From: CAZPMO01 sp964587515
GTDB lineage: Bacteria; Pseudomonadota; Alphaproteobacteria; MPNO01
NCBI GenBank assembly: GCA_964587515.1
Contig: CAZPMO010000022.1
Location: 1 to 40,203, forward strand
Reading direction: 5' to 3'
Length of the DNA: 40,203 nt
Made by a program: the position numbers and the translations under genes. The first letter of the stretch is position 1. Each line of letters begins with the position of its first letter. Positions 31,342 to 39,950 of this stretch are shown here, piece after piece. Below the pieces are notes generated by a model that saw only the letters and a program-made list of their open reading frames with translations, was not told the origin of the DNA and ran no database searches.

Positions 31342-32727
31342 ATGGACACCGCGACGCGCACGGTGCGACGCGACGGCGACGGTGCGACGTGCGAAGTCGA
31401 GGCTGATATCTGCGTCGTCGGTGCGGGCATTGCCGGGGTTTCGGCGGCGTTGGAGGCGGCGAAACTGGGTCGCAAGGTCATTCTGATTGACGGGTTGCCG
31501 GCGCTCGGTGGCCAGGCGGTGAATTCCCTGATCGGCACGTTCTGCGGCTTCTTTTCCAACGGTCCCGATCCCTATCAGATCACATTTGGCGTCGCCGACG
31601 ACATTCTGCGCGACCTCGGGGCCAGGGGCGCGCTGCATTTTCGCTGGGGGCCCTGGTCGACCGTCATGTACGACGAGACCGCCCTGTCGCGCTGGATTGA
31701 AGACGCCGTACGCGCCGCCGGCGTCACGGTGGTCCTGGGCGCGGTGATGCGTGGCGTAAAGCGCGCGGGAAGACGCGTCCAGGCGCTCGATCTCGCCACG
31801 CGCTACGGCGATGTGCGCGTCACGGCCGACGATTTCGTCGATGCGTCGGGCGACGCGGCGCTGGCCTGGCTGGCCGGGTTCGAATGCCGCGAGGCCGCGG
31901 GAACGCCGGTGTTCGGGACCCAGATGATGGTCCTGGAAGGCATTGATGAGGCGAGCCAGCCGAGCCGCGAGGACATGACGGCGCGGCTCAAGGCAAAGGC
32001 GGCCGATTACGGCGTGGTGCGCGACGACGGCTTCGCCTTCGCGTTCCAGGGACGCGGCACCGCGCTGATCAACATGACCCATGTGGAGACGCCGCTCGAC
32101 GCGGTCGCGGCGTCCGCCCGGGCGCTCGAAGGCAAGGCCATGACCGACAACGTCATCGCCTTCCTGAAGGGCGAGTTCCCCGAGACGTCCGGCGCCGCGC
32201 GGGTGCGGGGATACGGCTTCCCCGGTATCCGCCAGACCCGCTGGATCGCGGGCGCCCACCAGATCACGGTCGACGAGGTGCGGGTCGGGGTGCGGTTTCC
32301 CGATGCGGTGGCCCGCTGCGCCTGGGCCATAGAGTTGCACGACAAACCCGAGAACATCGTCTGGGAGTCATTCGATGCGGATCACATGCATTACGTGCCG
32401 TTTCGCAGCATGTCGCCGCCGGAGGCCGACAATCTGGTGGCGGCCGGGCGCTGCATCGACGGCGACGTCGCGGCGCTGTCGAGCGTGCGCGTCATGGGGC
32501 CTTGCATCGCGACCGGCGCGGCGGCGGCGCACGCCCTCGATCTCGCGGGCGCCGGCAGCATTCATCAGATCGATATCGCGGCGTTACAGGACCGTGTGCG
32601 GAAAAATCTCGACTTACGCCAAGGGTCGTTGATCAAGCCCCACACAGCATGCTTCGAGACGCCGGCTTTGCCGGCTCCTCAGCATGAGGGAACACTCCTT
32701 AAATCAAACAGATCATCCTCGTCCTGA
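31342..32727 (+). CDS. FAD-dependent oxidoreductase, C-terminus running into a REP-like repeat
   Basis: This flavoprotein of 461 residues belongs to the FAD_oxidored group. The dinucleotide-binding motif is DICVVGAGIAGVSAAL, followed by the basic K-V-I-L-I-D. Then LGGQAVNSLIGTFCGFF, a second FAD-contact FVDASGDAAL, and near the end AAGRCIDGDVAALSSVRVMGPC with TGAAAAHAL complete the domain. The reaction and substrate are unknown. ATG 31342 has AAAGG upstream; the open frame from 31300 has no support. The natural end seems to be near residue 427. The last 30 or so residues, including CFETPALPAPQHEGTLL, are encoded by the repeat and the stop lies inside its right copy. Confidence 0.88.
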   Translation: MDTATRTVRRDGDGATCEVEADICVVGAGIAGVSAALEAAKLGRKVILIDGLPALGGQAVNSLIGTFCGFFSNGPDPYQITFGVADDILRDLGARGALHFRWGPWSTVMYDETALSRWIEDAVRAAGVTVVLGAVMRGVKRAGRRVQALDLATRYGDVRVTADDFVDASGDAALAWLAGFECREAAGTPVFGTQMMVLEGIDEASQPSREDMTARLKAKAADYGVVRDDGFAFAFQGRGTALINMTHVETPLDAVAASARALEGKAMTDNVIAFLKGEFPETSGAARVRGYGFPGIRQTRWIAGAHQITVDEVRVGVRFPDAVARCAWAIELHDKPENIVWESFDADHMHYVPFRSMSPPEADNLVAAGRCIDGDVAALSSVRVMGPCIATGAAAAHALDLAGAGSIHQIDIAALQDRVRKNLDLRQGSLIKPHTACFETPALPAPQHEGTLLKSNRSSSS

Positions 32728-32769
32728 GGAGGCCCGAAGGGCCGTCTCGAAGGACATGGCCAAGGGTCG
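32618..32769. repeat. REP-like inverted pair flanked by an 11-base direct repeat
   Basis: Two inverted copies of one palindromic unit lie at 32651-32689 and 32717-32753. The shared consensus is CCTC-(A/G)T-(G/C)-CTGAGGAG, a short GC stem-loop, and GTCTCGAAG. Units of this kind are common in alphaproteobacterial genomes. GCCAAGGGTCG stands directly repeated at 32618-32628 and 32759-32769, bracketing the pair, as a target duplication would. The left gap between direct repeat and unit is about 20 bases, so the element ends are not sharp. Confidence 0.8.
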
Positions 32770-32778
32770 ACGGTAGGA

Positions 32779-33924
32779 TCAGGCCGAAAAGCCTTCCTGG
32801 CGGCCAAGATAAAGTCGCCCATCCTCGGTCAGCGCGATATTGAGTTTCGCGTTGTAGGCGTAGTGCTTGAAACCGTGCTTGTCGACGATCTCGCGCCTGC
32901 GGATACCATAAGTCCCGTCAGCATTTTTGGGTCCGGTCAGATAGCGCGAGACGCCGGCCAGGGCGCCTTCGCCGATCTTGATAATCTGGAGGTCGTTGAA
33001 TATCTGGCAGGCGAATTCCATGAATTCCTGGGGCCGGATTTCGCGGTCTCCATCCTCGGTTTCACCCCCTGGCGAGCGGCAAAAATCCGAGACCAGTATC
33101 TGATGCGGCCGGGCGAAATCGATCAACCGCGCCAGCTCGATCGTGACATCGCCGACAATGTAATCGCCGCCGATGCCGTTCGCGTGATCGGGCCGGTAAT
33201 AGGTGTAGTGACTGCCGATGCCGAAACACGACCGAATGGTCGGCACGAAGGATTCGCGCACCATACGGTATTGCATCGCCTGATCCGCCAGCGCCACCAT
33301 CATCAGACAAAACAGATAGGCGTCGGCTTCCATCCCTTCGCTTCTGTTCCAGAAGTAAAATCCGTCGCCGGTGGTGGTGCTGGCGAGATCGATATCCAGC
33401 CCGCAGGCCGTGAGCCTCTGATGCGCGGAATTGAGCGAGCAACTCAACAGGCTGAGCTGGGCGGCCTGTTCTTCCGGCGAATAAAGCGAGAATCCTGAAA
33501 TGTCGACCAGCGCGACCGCCCGCTGCGACGTCCGGGTGATGCAATAGGGGCGCATCGCGGTTTCGATCTCGCGGCGGCGCGTACGCGGCATGGGCGCCGT
33601 CGACATGCCCTCGACCTCGATGAAAACCGGCGTAACGCCAAGCTCGTGCGCCAGGTTGGCGAGTGTCTCGGTGCCGACCATTCGCGCGCCCTCGGACAGA
33701 TAAGGATGAGCGGAATCGGATTCGAGAACGTTGAGCACCGGCGCGGCCACGATCGTCAGGCCATTTTCTTCCGGGTGCCAGCCGACCAGCGCCATGCGGC
33801 CAAAATCCCAGATTCCGCGAAACCGCGCATCCAGGGCCGAGCGCTCCAGGCCCGGCGTGCTCTCGCTCGGGGCTCTCGTGGGAGCGGCCGACGCCAATTC
33901 GGCTGTAATAAGTGATGGTCCCAT
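32779..33924 (-). CDS. Class III nucleotidyl cyclase-like protein, atypical active site
   Basis: The 381 residues have an unknown N-terminal part (about 1-130) and a cyclase homology domain at about 135-285. Metal-binding Asp residues are D141 in ALVDISGFSLYS and D187 in TTTGDGFYFW. The block GGDYIVGDVTIELARLIDF followed by ILVSDF matches the GDxVNxAxRL...ILVS signature. R266 is kept, but the catalytic Asn is I262 and the purine-recognition Lys is T183. It may make cyclic nucleotides with altered specificity, or be a regulatory pseudo-cyclase. A C-terminal part of about 100 residues follows (ending GRLYLGRQEGFSA). No clear ribosome site precedes ATG 33924, and an AT-rich promoter-like stretch lies immediately upstream. 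Confidence 0.72.
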   Translation of the reverse strand: MGPSLITAELASAAPTRAPSESTPGLERSALDARFRGIWDFGRMALVGWHPEENGLTIVAAPVLNVLESDSAHPYLSEGARMVGTETLANLAHELGVTPVFIEVEGMSTAPMPRTRRREIETAMRPYCITRTSQRAVALVDISGFSLYSPEEQAAQLSLLSCSLNSAHQRLTACGLDIDLASTTTGDGFYFWNRSEGMEADAYLFCLMMVALADQAMQYRMVRESFVPTIRSCFGIGSHYTYYRPDHANGIGGDYIVGDVTIELARLIDFARPHQILVSDFCRSPGGETEDGDREIRPQEFMEFACQIFNDLQIIKIGEGALAGVSRYLTGPKNADGTYGIRRREIVDKHGFKHYAYNAKLNIALTEDGRLYLGRQEGFSA

Positions 33925-34004
33925 AATGACCGTATTATCGTTTTATAATCGATAAAATGCCGCCAATATTCATGATGAAGAATTCGTGAAATTGGCCCGA
34001 GCCT

Positions 34005-34916
34005 TTAGATGCGCGGGCGACGGACGCCGCCGGAACGACCGGGTCGCCCTTCGTCGACCCGGCAGAACACCTTGGCCACCGTGAGATGGCGGCGTAGGTC
34101 ATCGCCGTGCGCCGGGAAATCGCGCCCGTTCAGCCTGGGATGGGGCGTCCCGGCGGCCCCGGAGGACCCGATTTCGAGCTTAGCGCGCGCCATCGCTTCG
34201 GCGAGCGAGCGGGGCGCCGCCGAATAGGTCCGCCCGCGCCTTGGGGCACCCGCAACCACGACGCCGATCACCGACCCGGCCTGGTCGAGCACCGGTCCGC
34301 CGCTGATACCGCTCAGGTCGGCCCCGCGGTCCGGCACGCGGCGCAGTTGGGTCCACGCCACCACCGGTTCCTGGGTGCGATACCGGCCCGCGACCTTCAT
34401 GGTTCGCCTGCCGATCAGCCGGCCATGCATGTCGCCCGGCAGTCCGTTGGGGAAGCCCAAATGGAAACCATTCTGACCGGTACGGAGGCCCGCGCCCGAA
34501 ATGGAAAGCGGCGGCGCGCCGCCCCGGGTCCACAGGACCGCCACGTCGGCGTTGGGATGGGTGACGATGCGGCCGACCCGTACGCCCTTTCGCTCGCCGG
34601 TGCGGATAACGACGGTGTTGCAGCCTTCGATCACGTGGCGGGCTGTCAGCCAGCGACCGCTATTGTCGATCGAGAACGCCGTGCCGACGGAAGGCGACGC
34701 GGGACCGACCTTCACGATGAAAGACGGGTCCGACCGCGCCGCGCCGGGCAAGGGCCGCAACGCGTCCTCGTCGATCACGGGGGCGGGCCGCATGATGCCG
34801 GGCGACGGCCGGCGCGGGTTGACCGCATCGGGCGCGCCACCACCATAGCCGCTGAACTTGCCAAGCGCCGCGACCACGATCACGGCGATCAGCGCAATGA
34901 CGTCGATCCGGCGCAT
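34005..34916 (-). CDS. Membrane-anchored trypsin-like serine protease
   Basis: The protein (303 residues) has an N-terminal hydrophobic helix, VIALIAVIVVAALGKF, at about 6-21, serving as a signal anchor, a Pro-rich linker, and a trypsin-like domain. The catalytic triad is H94 in TARHVIEG, D124 in NADVAVLW and S205 in GISGGPVLD. The active domain would lie in the periplasm. There is no PDZ domain, unlike DegP. The C-terminus is basic, ending in an Arg-rich tail. It begins one base after the stop of the DUF350 gene and so forms a two-gene unit with it. Substrate proteins are unknown. Confidence 0.86.
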   Translation of the reverse strand: MRRIDVIALIAVIVVAALGKFSGYGGGAPDAVNPRRPSPGIMRPAPVIDEDALRPLPGAARSDPSFIVKVGPASPSVGTAFSIDNSGRWLTARHVIEGCNTVVIRTGERKGVRVGRIVTHPNADVAVLWTRGGAPPLSISGAGLRTGQNGFHLGFPNGLPGDMHGRLIGRRTMKVAGRYRTQEPVVAWTQLRRVPDRGADLSGISGGPVLDQAGSVIGVVVAGAPRRGRTYSAAPRSLAEAMARAKLEIGSSGAAGTPHPRLNGRDFPAHGDDLRRHLTVAKVFCRVDEGRPGRSGGVRRPRI

Positions 34917-34917
34917 A

Positions 34918-35331
34918 TCACCCGGCGACGGCGGCGGAATTGATCGCCGCGACCGCGATCTTTACGCCCACCACCAGAATTGCGGCGCCGATCTCGTCGT
35001 TTTCGATGCGCGCCGGCAGACCGCGCAGCAACAGATCGACCACCCGATAGGTCACCAGTTGCACCACCAGGGTAAAGACGCCCCAGATCAATATGTCCCA
35101 GGCGTTCACGCTGGCGGCGAACGCGAACGCCAGCGGCACGGCGAGCCCGACGATGGCGCCGGCCAGTGAAATCGCCGCCGCCAAATTGCCGGACTTGATC
35201 AGTTTCATTTCGTGATAGGGGGTCAGCCACATATAGACCGCGACGCCGGCCGCGAGGATCGCGAGCGTCAACGCGAAATGCCCGATCATGACCGGAAACC
35301 CGGTGAAGAAACTTTCGAGAACGGCTTCCAT
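34918..35331 (-). CDS. DUF350-family membrane protein
   Basis: This 137-residue integral membrane protein has four predicted helices: near 12-34, 48-72, 80-102 and 115-135. The segments LIKSGNLAAAISLAG and LIWGVFTLVVQLVTYRVVDLL are typical of DUF350, a family often coded next to genes for stress or membrane-repair functions. Its molecular role is not known. The stop is separated by one base from the ATG of the trypsin-like protease, so expression is joint. Confidence 0.9.
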   Translation of the reverse strand: MEAVLESFFTGFPVMIGHFALTLAILAAGVAVYMWLTPYHEMKLIKSGNLAAAISLAGAIVGLAVPLAFAFAASVNAWDILIWGVFTLVVQLVTYRVVDLLLRGLPARIENDEIGAAILVVGVKIAVAAINSAAVAG

Positions 35332-35439
35332 CTTAATTCGCCTCGTTCTTTCGGATCGAATTTATATGACTCACGCCGGCTTCATGATCATAATTTTCGC
35401 GGATGCGGGCACTGCCGCGCAAGATGAGAGGAGTTTCCC

Positions 35440-35727
35440 ATGGTCATCGAAATCGCCACCCTGTTCGTGAAGCCCGAAGCCGAGGCGGATTTCGTCGCCG
35501 GCTTCAGCGAGGCAACCGCTATTCTTACCCGGCAGCCGGGCTGCAACGGGCTGCGCTGGGGCAAGCGCGTCGAGCCCGATCTCGCCTTCGTCCTGGAGGT
35601 TGAGTGGAGCGAAATTCAGGACCATTTCAATTTCCGGGAGACCGACGATTTCGCGACGTTCGGGACCTTTTTCCGCCCGCATCTGTCTGATCCGCCCGAG
35701 GTCGTGCATTTCGAACCGCGCGGCTGA
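35440..35727 (+). CDS. Antibiotic biosynthesis monooxygenase (ABM)-domain protein
   Basis: This small protein of 95 residues has the dimeric alpha-beta ferredoxin-like fold of the ABM family: VIEIATLFVKPEAEADFVAGF, QPGCNGLRWGKRVE, FVLEVEWSEIQDHFNFRET. These proteins catalyse cofactor-free oxidation of quinol-type compounds or break down haem; no residue here decides which. AGAGGAGTTTCCC precedes the ATG. Its stop abuts the stop of the convergent small membrane protein with no base between. Confidence 0.85.
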   Translation: MVIEIATLFVKPEAEADFVAGFSEATAILTRQPGCNGLRWGKRVEPDLAFVLEVEWSEIQDHFNFRETDDFATFGTFFRPHLSDPPEVVHFEPRG

Positions 35728-35928
35728 TCAGGTGCAGAGAGCCACCCCGTATATATAAACGGCGGTGATCGCGGGCAGCAGCAGGTTCGTCCAGAACCCG
35801 GCCAGCGCCGCGATCGTGGCGGGACCGAACAGGAACCCGGCGATTCCACAGGCCACCACGCCGGTCGACAAAGCGAGTCCGCCCAGCCGATCGCCGCGTT
35901 CGAGCCTTCCGTCGCCGATTTCGGCCAT
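35728..35928 (-). CDS. Small membrane protein, hypothetical
   Basis: The protein has 66 residues from ATG 35928 (78 if begun at 35964, 70 from ATG 35940). After a charged start MAEIGDGRLERGDR come two hydrophobic stretches, LALSTGVVACGIAGFLFG and the segment up to LLPAITAVYIYGVAL, suggesting two membrane helices. GGAAGA precedes the chosen ATG. I do not recognise a family. Confidence 0.55.
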   Translation of the reverse strand: MAEIGDGRLERGDRLGGLALSTGVVACGIAGFLFGPATIAALAGFWTNLLLPAITAVYIYGVALCT

Positions 35929-36077
35929 ATGGTCTTCCATCCGGGTTTTCGCGAGATATCTCACATATAGGTATCACGCGCCATAAAACAAATGTCTTCA
36001 AAGCCTCGTGAGGGGCGTCTTGTCCGTTTGGCGCGCGCCGCGCGGCGTGGGATAGTCGGCGCGGACGGAATTACTCG

Positions 36078-36749
36078 ATGGCCGAAAATTCTCGAAAGAC
36101 CGGCAGAACCGGGCTCGCGATCAGCGCAATGGCGCTGGCCTTCGTGCTGGGGCTGATCGCGCGCTTTACCCTCGATTGGATGGTCGCGCCGCCGTCGCCG
36201 GAAACCGCTGGCGCCGTGAAAGTGGTCGGCGGAGACCGCATCGGCGGCGATTTTACGCTTGTTGATCATCGCGGACAGAAGGCGACCGACCGCGACTTCC
36301 GGGGCTCTTACATGTTCGTCTATTTTGGCTACACGTTCTGCCCCGACGTCTGCCCGACAGATCTGCAATTGATGAGCGAGGCGCTCGACGATCTTGGCCC
36401 CGCGGGGGACAAGATCATTCCCATATTCGTCACCATCGATCCCGAACGCGATACCGTCGCCGTGATGGCCGATTATGTTTCCAATTTTCACAAACGCTTT
36501 GTCGGGCTGACCGGAACGGCGGAACAAGTCGCCGCAGCCGCCAAGACCTATGGCGTGTTCTACAGTAAAATTGTCGGAAAGCGCGACGCCGGCGAAGATT
36601 ACCTGATGAACCATTCCGCGTTCATCTTCGTGATGGACCCGGACGGCAGGCTCGCCGCCGCCTTTCCCGCCGGCACCCCGGGCAAGACCATGGCGCGGCG
36701 CATCCGCTCCGAAATTCGCGACTACGACAATGCGAAGGCGGGCGGGTAG
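36078..36749 (+). CDS. SCO1/SenC-family copper chaperone
   Basis: This thioredoxin-fold protein (223 residues) helps load copper into cytochrome c oxidase or acts in periplasmic redox control. An N-terminal helix, GLAISAMALAFVLGLIARF at about 12-30, anchors it in the membrane. The copper ligands are C88 and C92 in FCPDVCP and H179 in LMNHSAFIF. GGDFTLVDHRGQ and VTIDPERDT are also typical. All three ligands are present. No oxidase genes are nearby. It is convergent with the haem-oxygenase-like gene, with 10 bases between stops. Confidence 0.94.
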   Translation: MAENSRKTGRTGLAISAMALAFVLGLIARFTLDWMVAPPSPETAGAVKVVGGDRIGGDFTLVDHRGQKATDRDFRGSYMFVYFGYTFCPDVCPTDLQLMSEALDDLGPAGDKIIPIFVTIDPERDTVAVMADYVSNFHKRFVGLTGTAEQVAAAAKTYGVFYSKIVGKRDAGEDYLMNHSAFIFVMDPDGRLAAAFPAGTPGKTMARRIRSEIRDYDNAKAGG

Positions 36750-36759
36750 GGCGCCGGAT

Positions 36760-37476
36760 CTACTCCGCCGCCGCGGCCTCGCCGATATTCTGCATGTGCG
36801 ACCACATGTCGTCATACATCAGGTGCATCACATCGACCGTGGTCTGCACGGTATCGATGACGAGCTGCAAATCGTCCTGGGTCGTGGCGAATTGTTCCAG
36901 CAGCTTCATGCCGACCCCGGCATGTTCTTCGTCGGCGCTATCGTGCACCACCCAGTAGGCGACGCCGACATCGTCGAGACCGAAACGGTTCTGCAGGCTC
37001 TTGGCGATGCGCCCGTAGGTGCCGGGGATCGCCGCCTCGCCGCCCAGCATGTGCGACGACACGCCTTCGAGGAAATTCTTCGAACAGATCAGCGTGAAAT
37101 AAGCCTGGAAGGCCTGCACCCCGGCGCAGAATTTGGTGGCGTACATTTCTTCTTTTGAAATGCCCAGCGCCGCGCCGTAATCGAGATAAAGCCGGTGATG
37201 GGAGACGCCGTTGGCGAACAGCCGGCCGGTCGCCTCTTCGTACGCCACCGCGGAGATTTCCTCGCGCCACAGCGGATCCTGGCAGATCACATAGAGGTTG
37301 CCGTGATAATTGTGGTTATGCAGCGGGATCGAGCCGTGCTGCTTGCAGAAATACTTGATCTGCTCGAGCGACAGCGATCCGTCGATCATGCCCGCCCATA
37401 GCGGATGATCGTAATTGGGCTTGCGCTTGTGAATCTGGTCGATTTCCTCGAGGACGGTCTTTGCTGTGAGCGCCAT
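36760..37476 (-). CDS. Haem-oxygenase-like (TENA/PqqC/HDO) iron-containing redox enzyme
   Basis: The all-helical 238-residue protein belongs to the PqqC/CADD-like superfamily that includes haem-oxygenase-like diiron oxidases. Likely metal ligands are E81 in YEEATGRL, H93 or H94 in NGVSHHRLY, E147 in LGGEAAIP, H178, D182 and H185 in VVHDSADEEHAG. This is the pattern of diiron members rather than PqqC itself, and no other pqq genes are present. Reactions in the group include oxidative cleavage of amino acids and p-aminobenzoate formation; none can be assigned. GGAGGCG precedes the ATG. It is convergent with SCO1 and divergent from the second Mo hydroxylase. Confidence 0.83.
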   Translation of the reverse strand: MALTAKTVLEEIDQIHKRKPNYDHPLWAGMIDGSLSLEQIKYFCKQHGSIPLHNHNYHGNLYVICQDPLWREEISAVAYEEATGRLFANGVSHHRLYLDYGAALGISKEEMYATKFCAGVQAFQAYFTLICSKNFLEGVSSHMLGGEAAIPGTYGRIAKSLQNRFGLDDVGVAYWVVHDSADEEHAGVGMKLLEQFATTQDDLQLVIDTVQTTVDVMHLMYDDMWSHMQNIGEAAAAE

Positions 37477-37577
37477 CTCCGCGCCTCCTTATTTTTTGCG
37501 GCTGAATTCAAGTTTAGCCCCTCTCCCATGGTTGGACAATCCGGCGGGCGTCTCTACAATTCGCGGCGGGAGGTCGC

Positions 37578-39950
37578 GTGGACAATTACATCGGAAAACC
37601 GCTGCGCCGGCGCGAGGACGACAAGTTCCTGAAGGGAAAAGGCCGTTTCGTCGATGACATCGCCGACGATGGCGCCGCCCATATCGCGTTCGTGCGCAGC
37701 CCCCACGCCCATGCCCGAATTCGCGGCATCGAGACGTCGCGCGCGGCGTCCCTGCCGGGCGTCCTTCGCGTGTTGACCGCGAAGGATTGGCAGGCGGCGA
37801 AGCTGGGCGAACTGACCTGCGTCCACCCGATGCCGTTCTCCGACGGCCGCCCCATGAACGAAGCGCTGCGCCCCGTCTTCGCGGTCGACGCGGTGCGCCA
37901 TGTGGGCGACGTGGTGGCGGCGGTGGTGGCCGAGGACCGTCACCTGGCTTCCGACGCCGCCGAGGCGGTTGAGGTCGATTACGAGATATTGCCGGCGGTG
38001 ACCGAGGTCGCCCGCGCCCTCGACGACGACGCGCCAATCCTGCATGCCGACCTCGGCACGAATCTGGTGTTCGAGATCGAGCGCGGCGACCGGAAGGCGA
38101 CCCAGGCCGCCTTCGCCGCCGCCCACCATGTCACCGAACTGACCCCGGTCAGCCAGCGTGTCGCGGGCAGCCCGCTGGAGCCGCGCGCCTATGTCTCGGA
38201 TTACGATCCCGACTCCGGCGAGATCACGCTGTGGGCGACGTCCCAGACGCCGCATTATCTGCGCCGCTGGCTCGCGGTCTATACGCTGTTCGTGCCGGAA
38301 CACAAGATCCGGGTGATCTCGCCCGATGTCGGCGGCGGGTTCGGGCTCAAGGTGCATTACACGGTGGAGATCCCGGCCATCGTCTGGGCCTCCATGCTGA
38401 TCGGCGGGCGGGTGCGCTGGACCGCGACGCGCTCTGAAAGCCTGATCTCCGACCCGCAGGCGCGCGATCACAATTCGACCGCGCGCATGGCCTTCGACGC
38501 CGACGGGCGCATCCTCGCCATGGAGGTGGACACCATCGCCGGGCTTGGGGCCTATCTGTCCAACTTCGCGCCTTCGATCCCCGGCAATTCCTATCCGCAG
38601 ACGATCACCGGGCTCTATACGACGCCCAACGTCCATCTGCGGGTGCGCGGCGTCTATACCAACACCGTTCCGGTTGACGCCTATCGCGGCTCCGGCCGGC
38701 CCGAGGCGACATTCGTCAACGAGAGATTGTTCGAAAACGGCGCGCGAGAACTCGGCATCGACGTGGTCGAGATGCGCCGCCGCAATCTGATCCCGGCCGA
38801 GGCGTTTCCCTATGCCAGCCCGGGCGGTCGGGTTTACGATTCGGGCGACCCGCCCGGCCTGCTCGACGAACTCCTCGGCATCGTCGATTACGACGCCCTG
38901 CGCGCCGAACAGAAACGGCTGAAGGCCGACGGCATCCGCATGGGAATCGGGGTTTCATGCTTCCTCGACAAATCGGGCACCGGATCGAGCCATAACCTCG
39001 CGACACGCGGCGGCATGCATGGCGGCTATGAATGCGCCGTCGTGCGCATTCATTCCGATGGCAAGGCGACCGTGTTCGTCGGCAGCCATTCCCACGGCCA
39101 GGGCCACGACACCACCTTCTGTCAGATCGCCGCCGATCATCTGGGAATTCCCATCGACCATATCGCGCTGGTCGAGGGCGATACCGGCGCCATCCCGTTC
39201 GGCAACGGCACCTGGGGTTCGCGGTCGCTCTCGGTCGGCGGCATCGCCATCATGAAGGCCGCCGACAAGGTGCGGGACAAGGCGCTGAAACTCGCGGCCC
39301 ATATGATGGAATGCGCCGAGGGCGATATGGACTATGTGAATGGAATTTTCACCGTGCGCGGCACCGATCGCGCGGTGAGCTTCGCCGAAGTCGCCGACGC
39401 CGCCTATCACGGCGCCTTCATCCCGCAGGACGGCTCCATGGAGCCGGGGCTGGAGGAAACCGTGTTCTACGACCCGCCCGACACCAACGATCCGCAGGCG
39501 ATGCATCTGGCGGTGGTGATCGTGGAGCCGGGCACCGGGCGGGTGACGTTACGCGATTACTACACCGCCGACGATTGCGGCAACATCATCAACCCGCTGA
39601 TCGTCGAGGGGCAGGTGCATGGCGGGCTGGCCCAGGGCATCGGCCAGGCGGTGATGGAACAGGTCGTCTATGACCATGACGGCGGCGGGCAGATCTTCAC
39701 CGGCACCTTCATGGATTACGCCATGCCGCGCGCCTCCGACATGCCGCCCATATCATGCGCGTTCCAGGCGACGCCCGCGCCATCCAATCCGCTGGGCGTG
39801 AAGGGCGGCAGCGAGACCGGCACCATCGGCGCGCCGGCCGCGATCGGCAACGCGGTGGTCGACGCGCTGTGGGATTTGGGCGTGCGCCATTTGGAACTGC
39901 CGATCACGCCTTATTCGGTGTGGCGGGCGCTGGAAAACCATGGCCGATAA
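37578..39950 (+). CDS. Xanthine dehydrogenase/CoxL-family molybdopterin-binding subunit (second)
   Basis: This is a second large Mo-subunit (790 residues), starting at GTG 37578 after GGGAGGTCGC. The N-terminus MDNYIGKPLRRREDDKFLKG parallels the first copy at 6278-8602. Moco-related parts are SPDVGGGFGLKV, DAYRGSGRPEA, GTWGSRSLSVGG and the catalytic Glu in GVKGGSETGT. DAYRGSGR is again not the CO-dehydrogenase AYxCSFR type, so the substrate is unknown. The next gene, coding the 2Fe-2S subunit, overlaps its end by 11 bases. Unlike the first copy, this one sits with its electron-transfer partner. Confidence 0.92.
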   Translation: MDNYIGKPLRRREDDKFLKGKGRFVDDIADDGAAHIAFVRSPHAHARIRGIETSRAASLPGVLRVLTAKDWQAAKLGELTCVHPMPFSDGRPMNEALRPVFAVDAVRHVGDVVAAVVAEDRHLASDAAEAVEVDYEILPAVTEVARALDDDAPILHADLGTNLVFEIERGDRKATQAAFAAAHHVTELTPVSQRVAGSPLEPRAYVSDYDPDSGEITLWATSQTPHYLRRWLAVYTLFVPEHKIRVISPDVGGGFGLKVHYTVEIPAIVWASMLIGGRVRWTATRSESLISDPQARDHNSTARMAFDADGRILAMEVDTIAGLGAYLSNFAPSIPGNSYPQTITGLYTTPNVHLRVRGVYTNTVPVDAYRGSGRPEATFVNERLFENGARELGIDVVEMRRRNLIPAEAFPYASPGGRVYDSGDPPGLLDELLGIVDYDALRAEQKRLKADGIRMGIGVSCFLDKSGTGSSHNLATRGGMHGGYECAVVRIHSDGKATVFVGSHSHGQGHDTTFCQIAADHLGIPIDHIALVEGDTGAIPFGNGTWGSRSLSVGGIAIMKAADKVRDKALKLAAHMMECAEGDMDYVNGIFTVRGTDRAVSFAEVADAAYHGAFIPQDGSMEPGLEETVFYDPPDTNDPQAMHLAVVIVEPGTGRVTLRDYYTADDCGNIINPLIVEGQVHGGLAQGIGQAVMEQVVYDHDGGGQIFTGTFMDYAMPRASDMPPISCAFQATPAPSNPLGVKGGSETGTIGAPAAIGNAVVDALWDLGVRHLELPITPYSVWRALENHGR

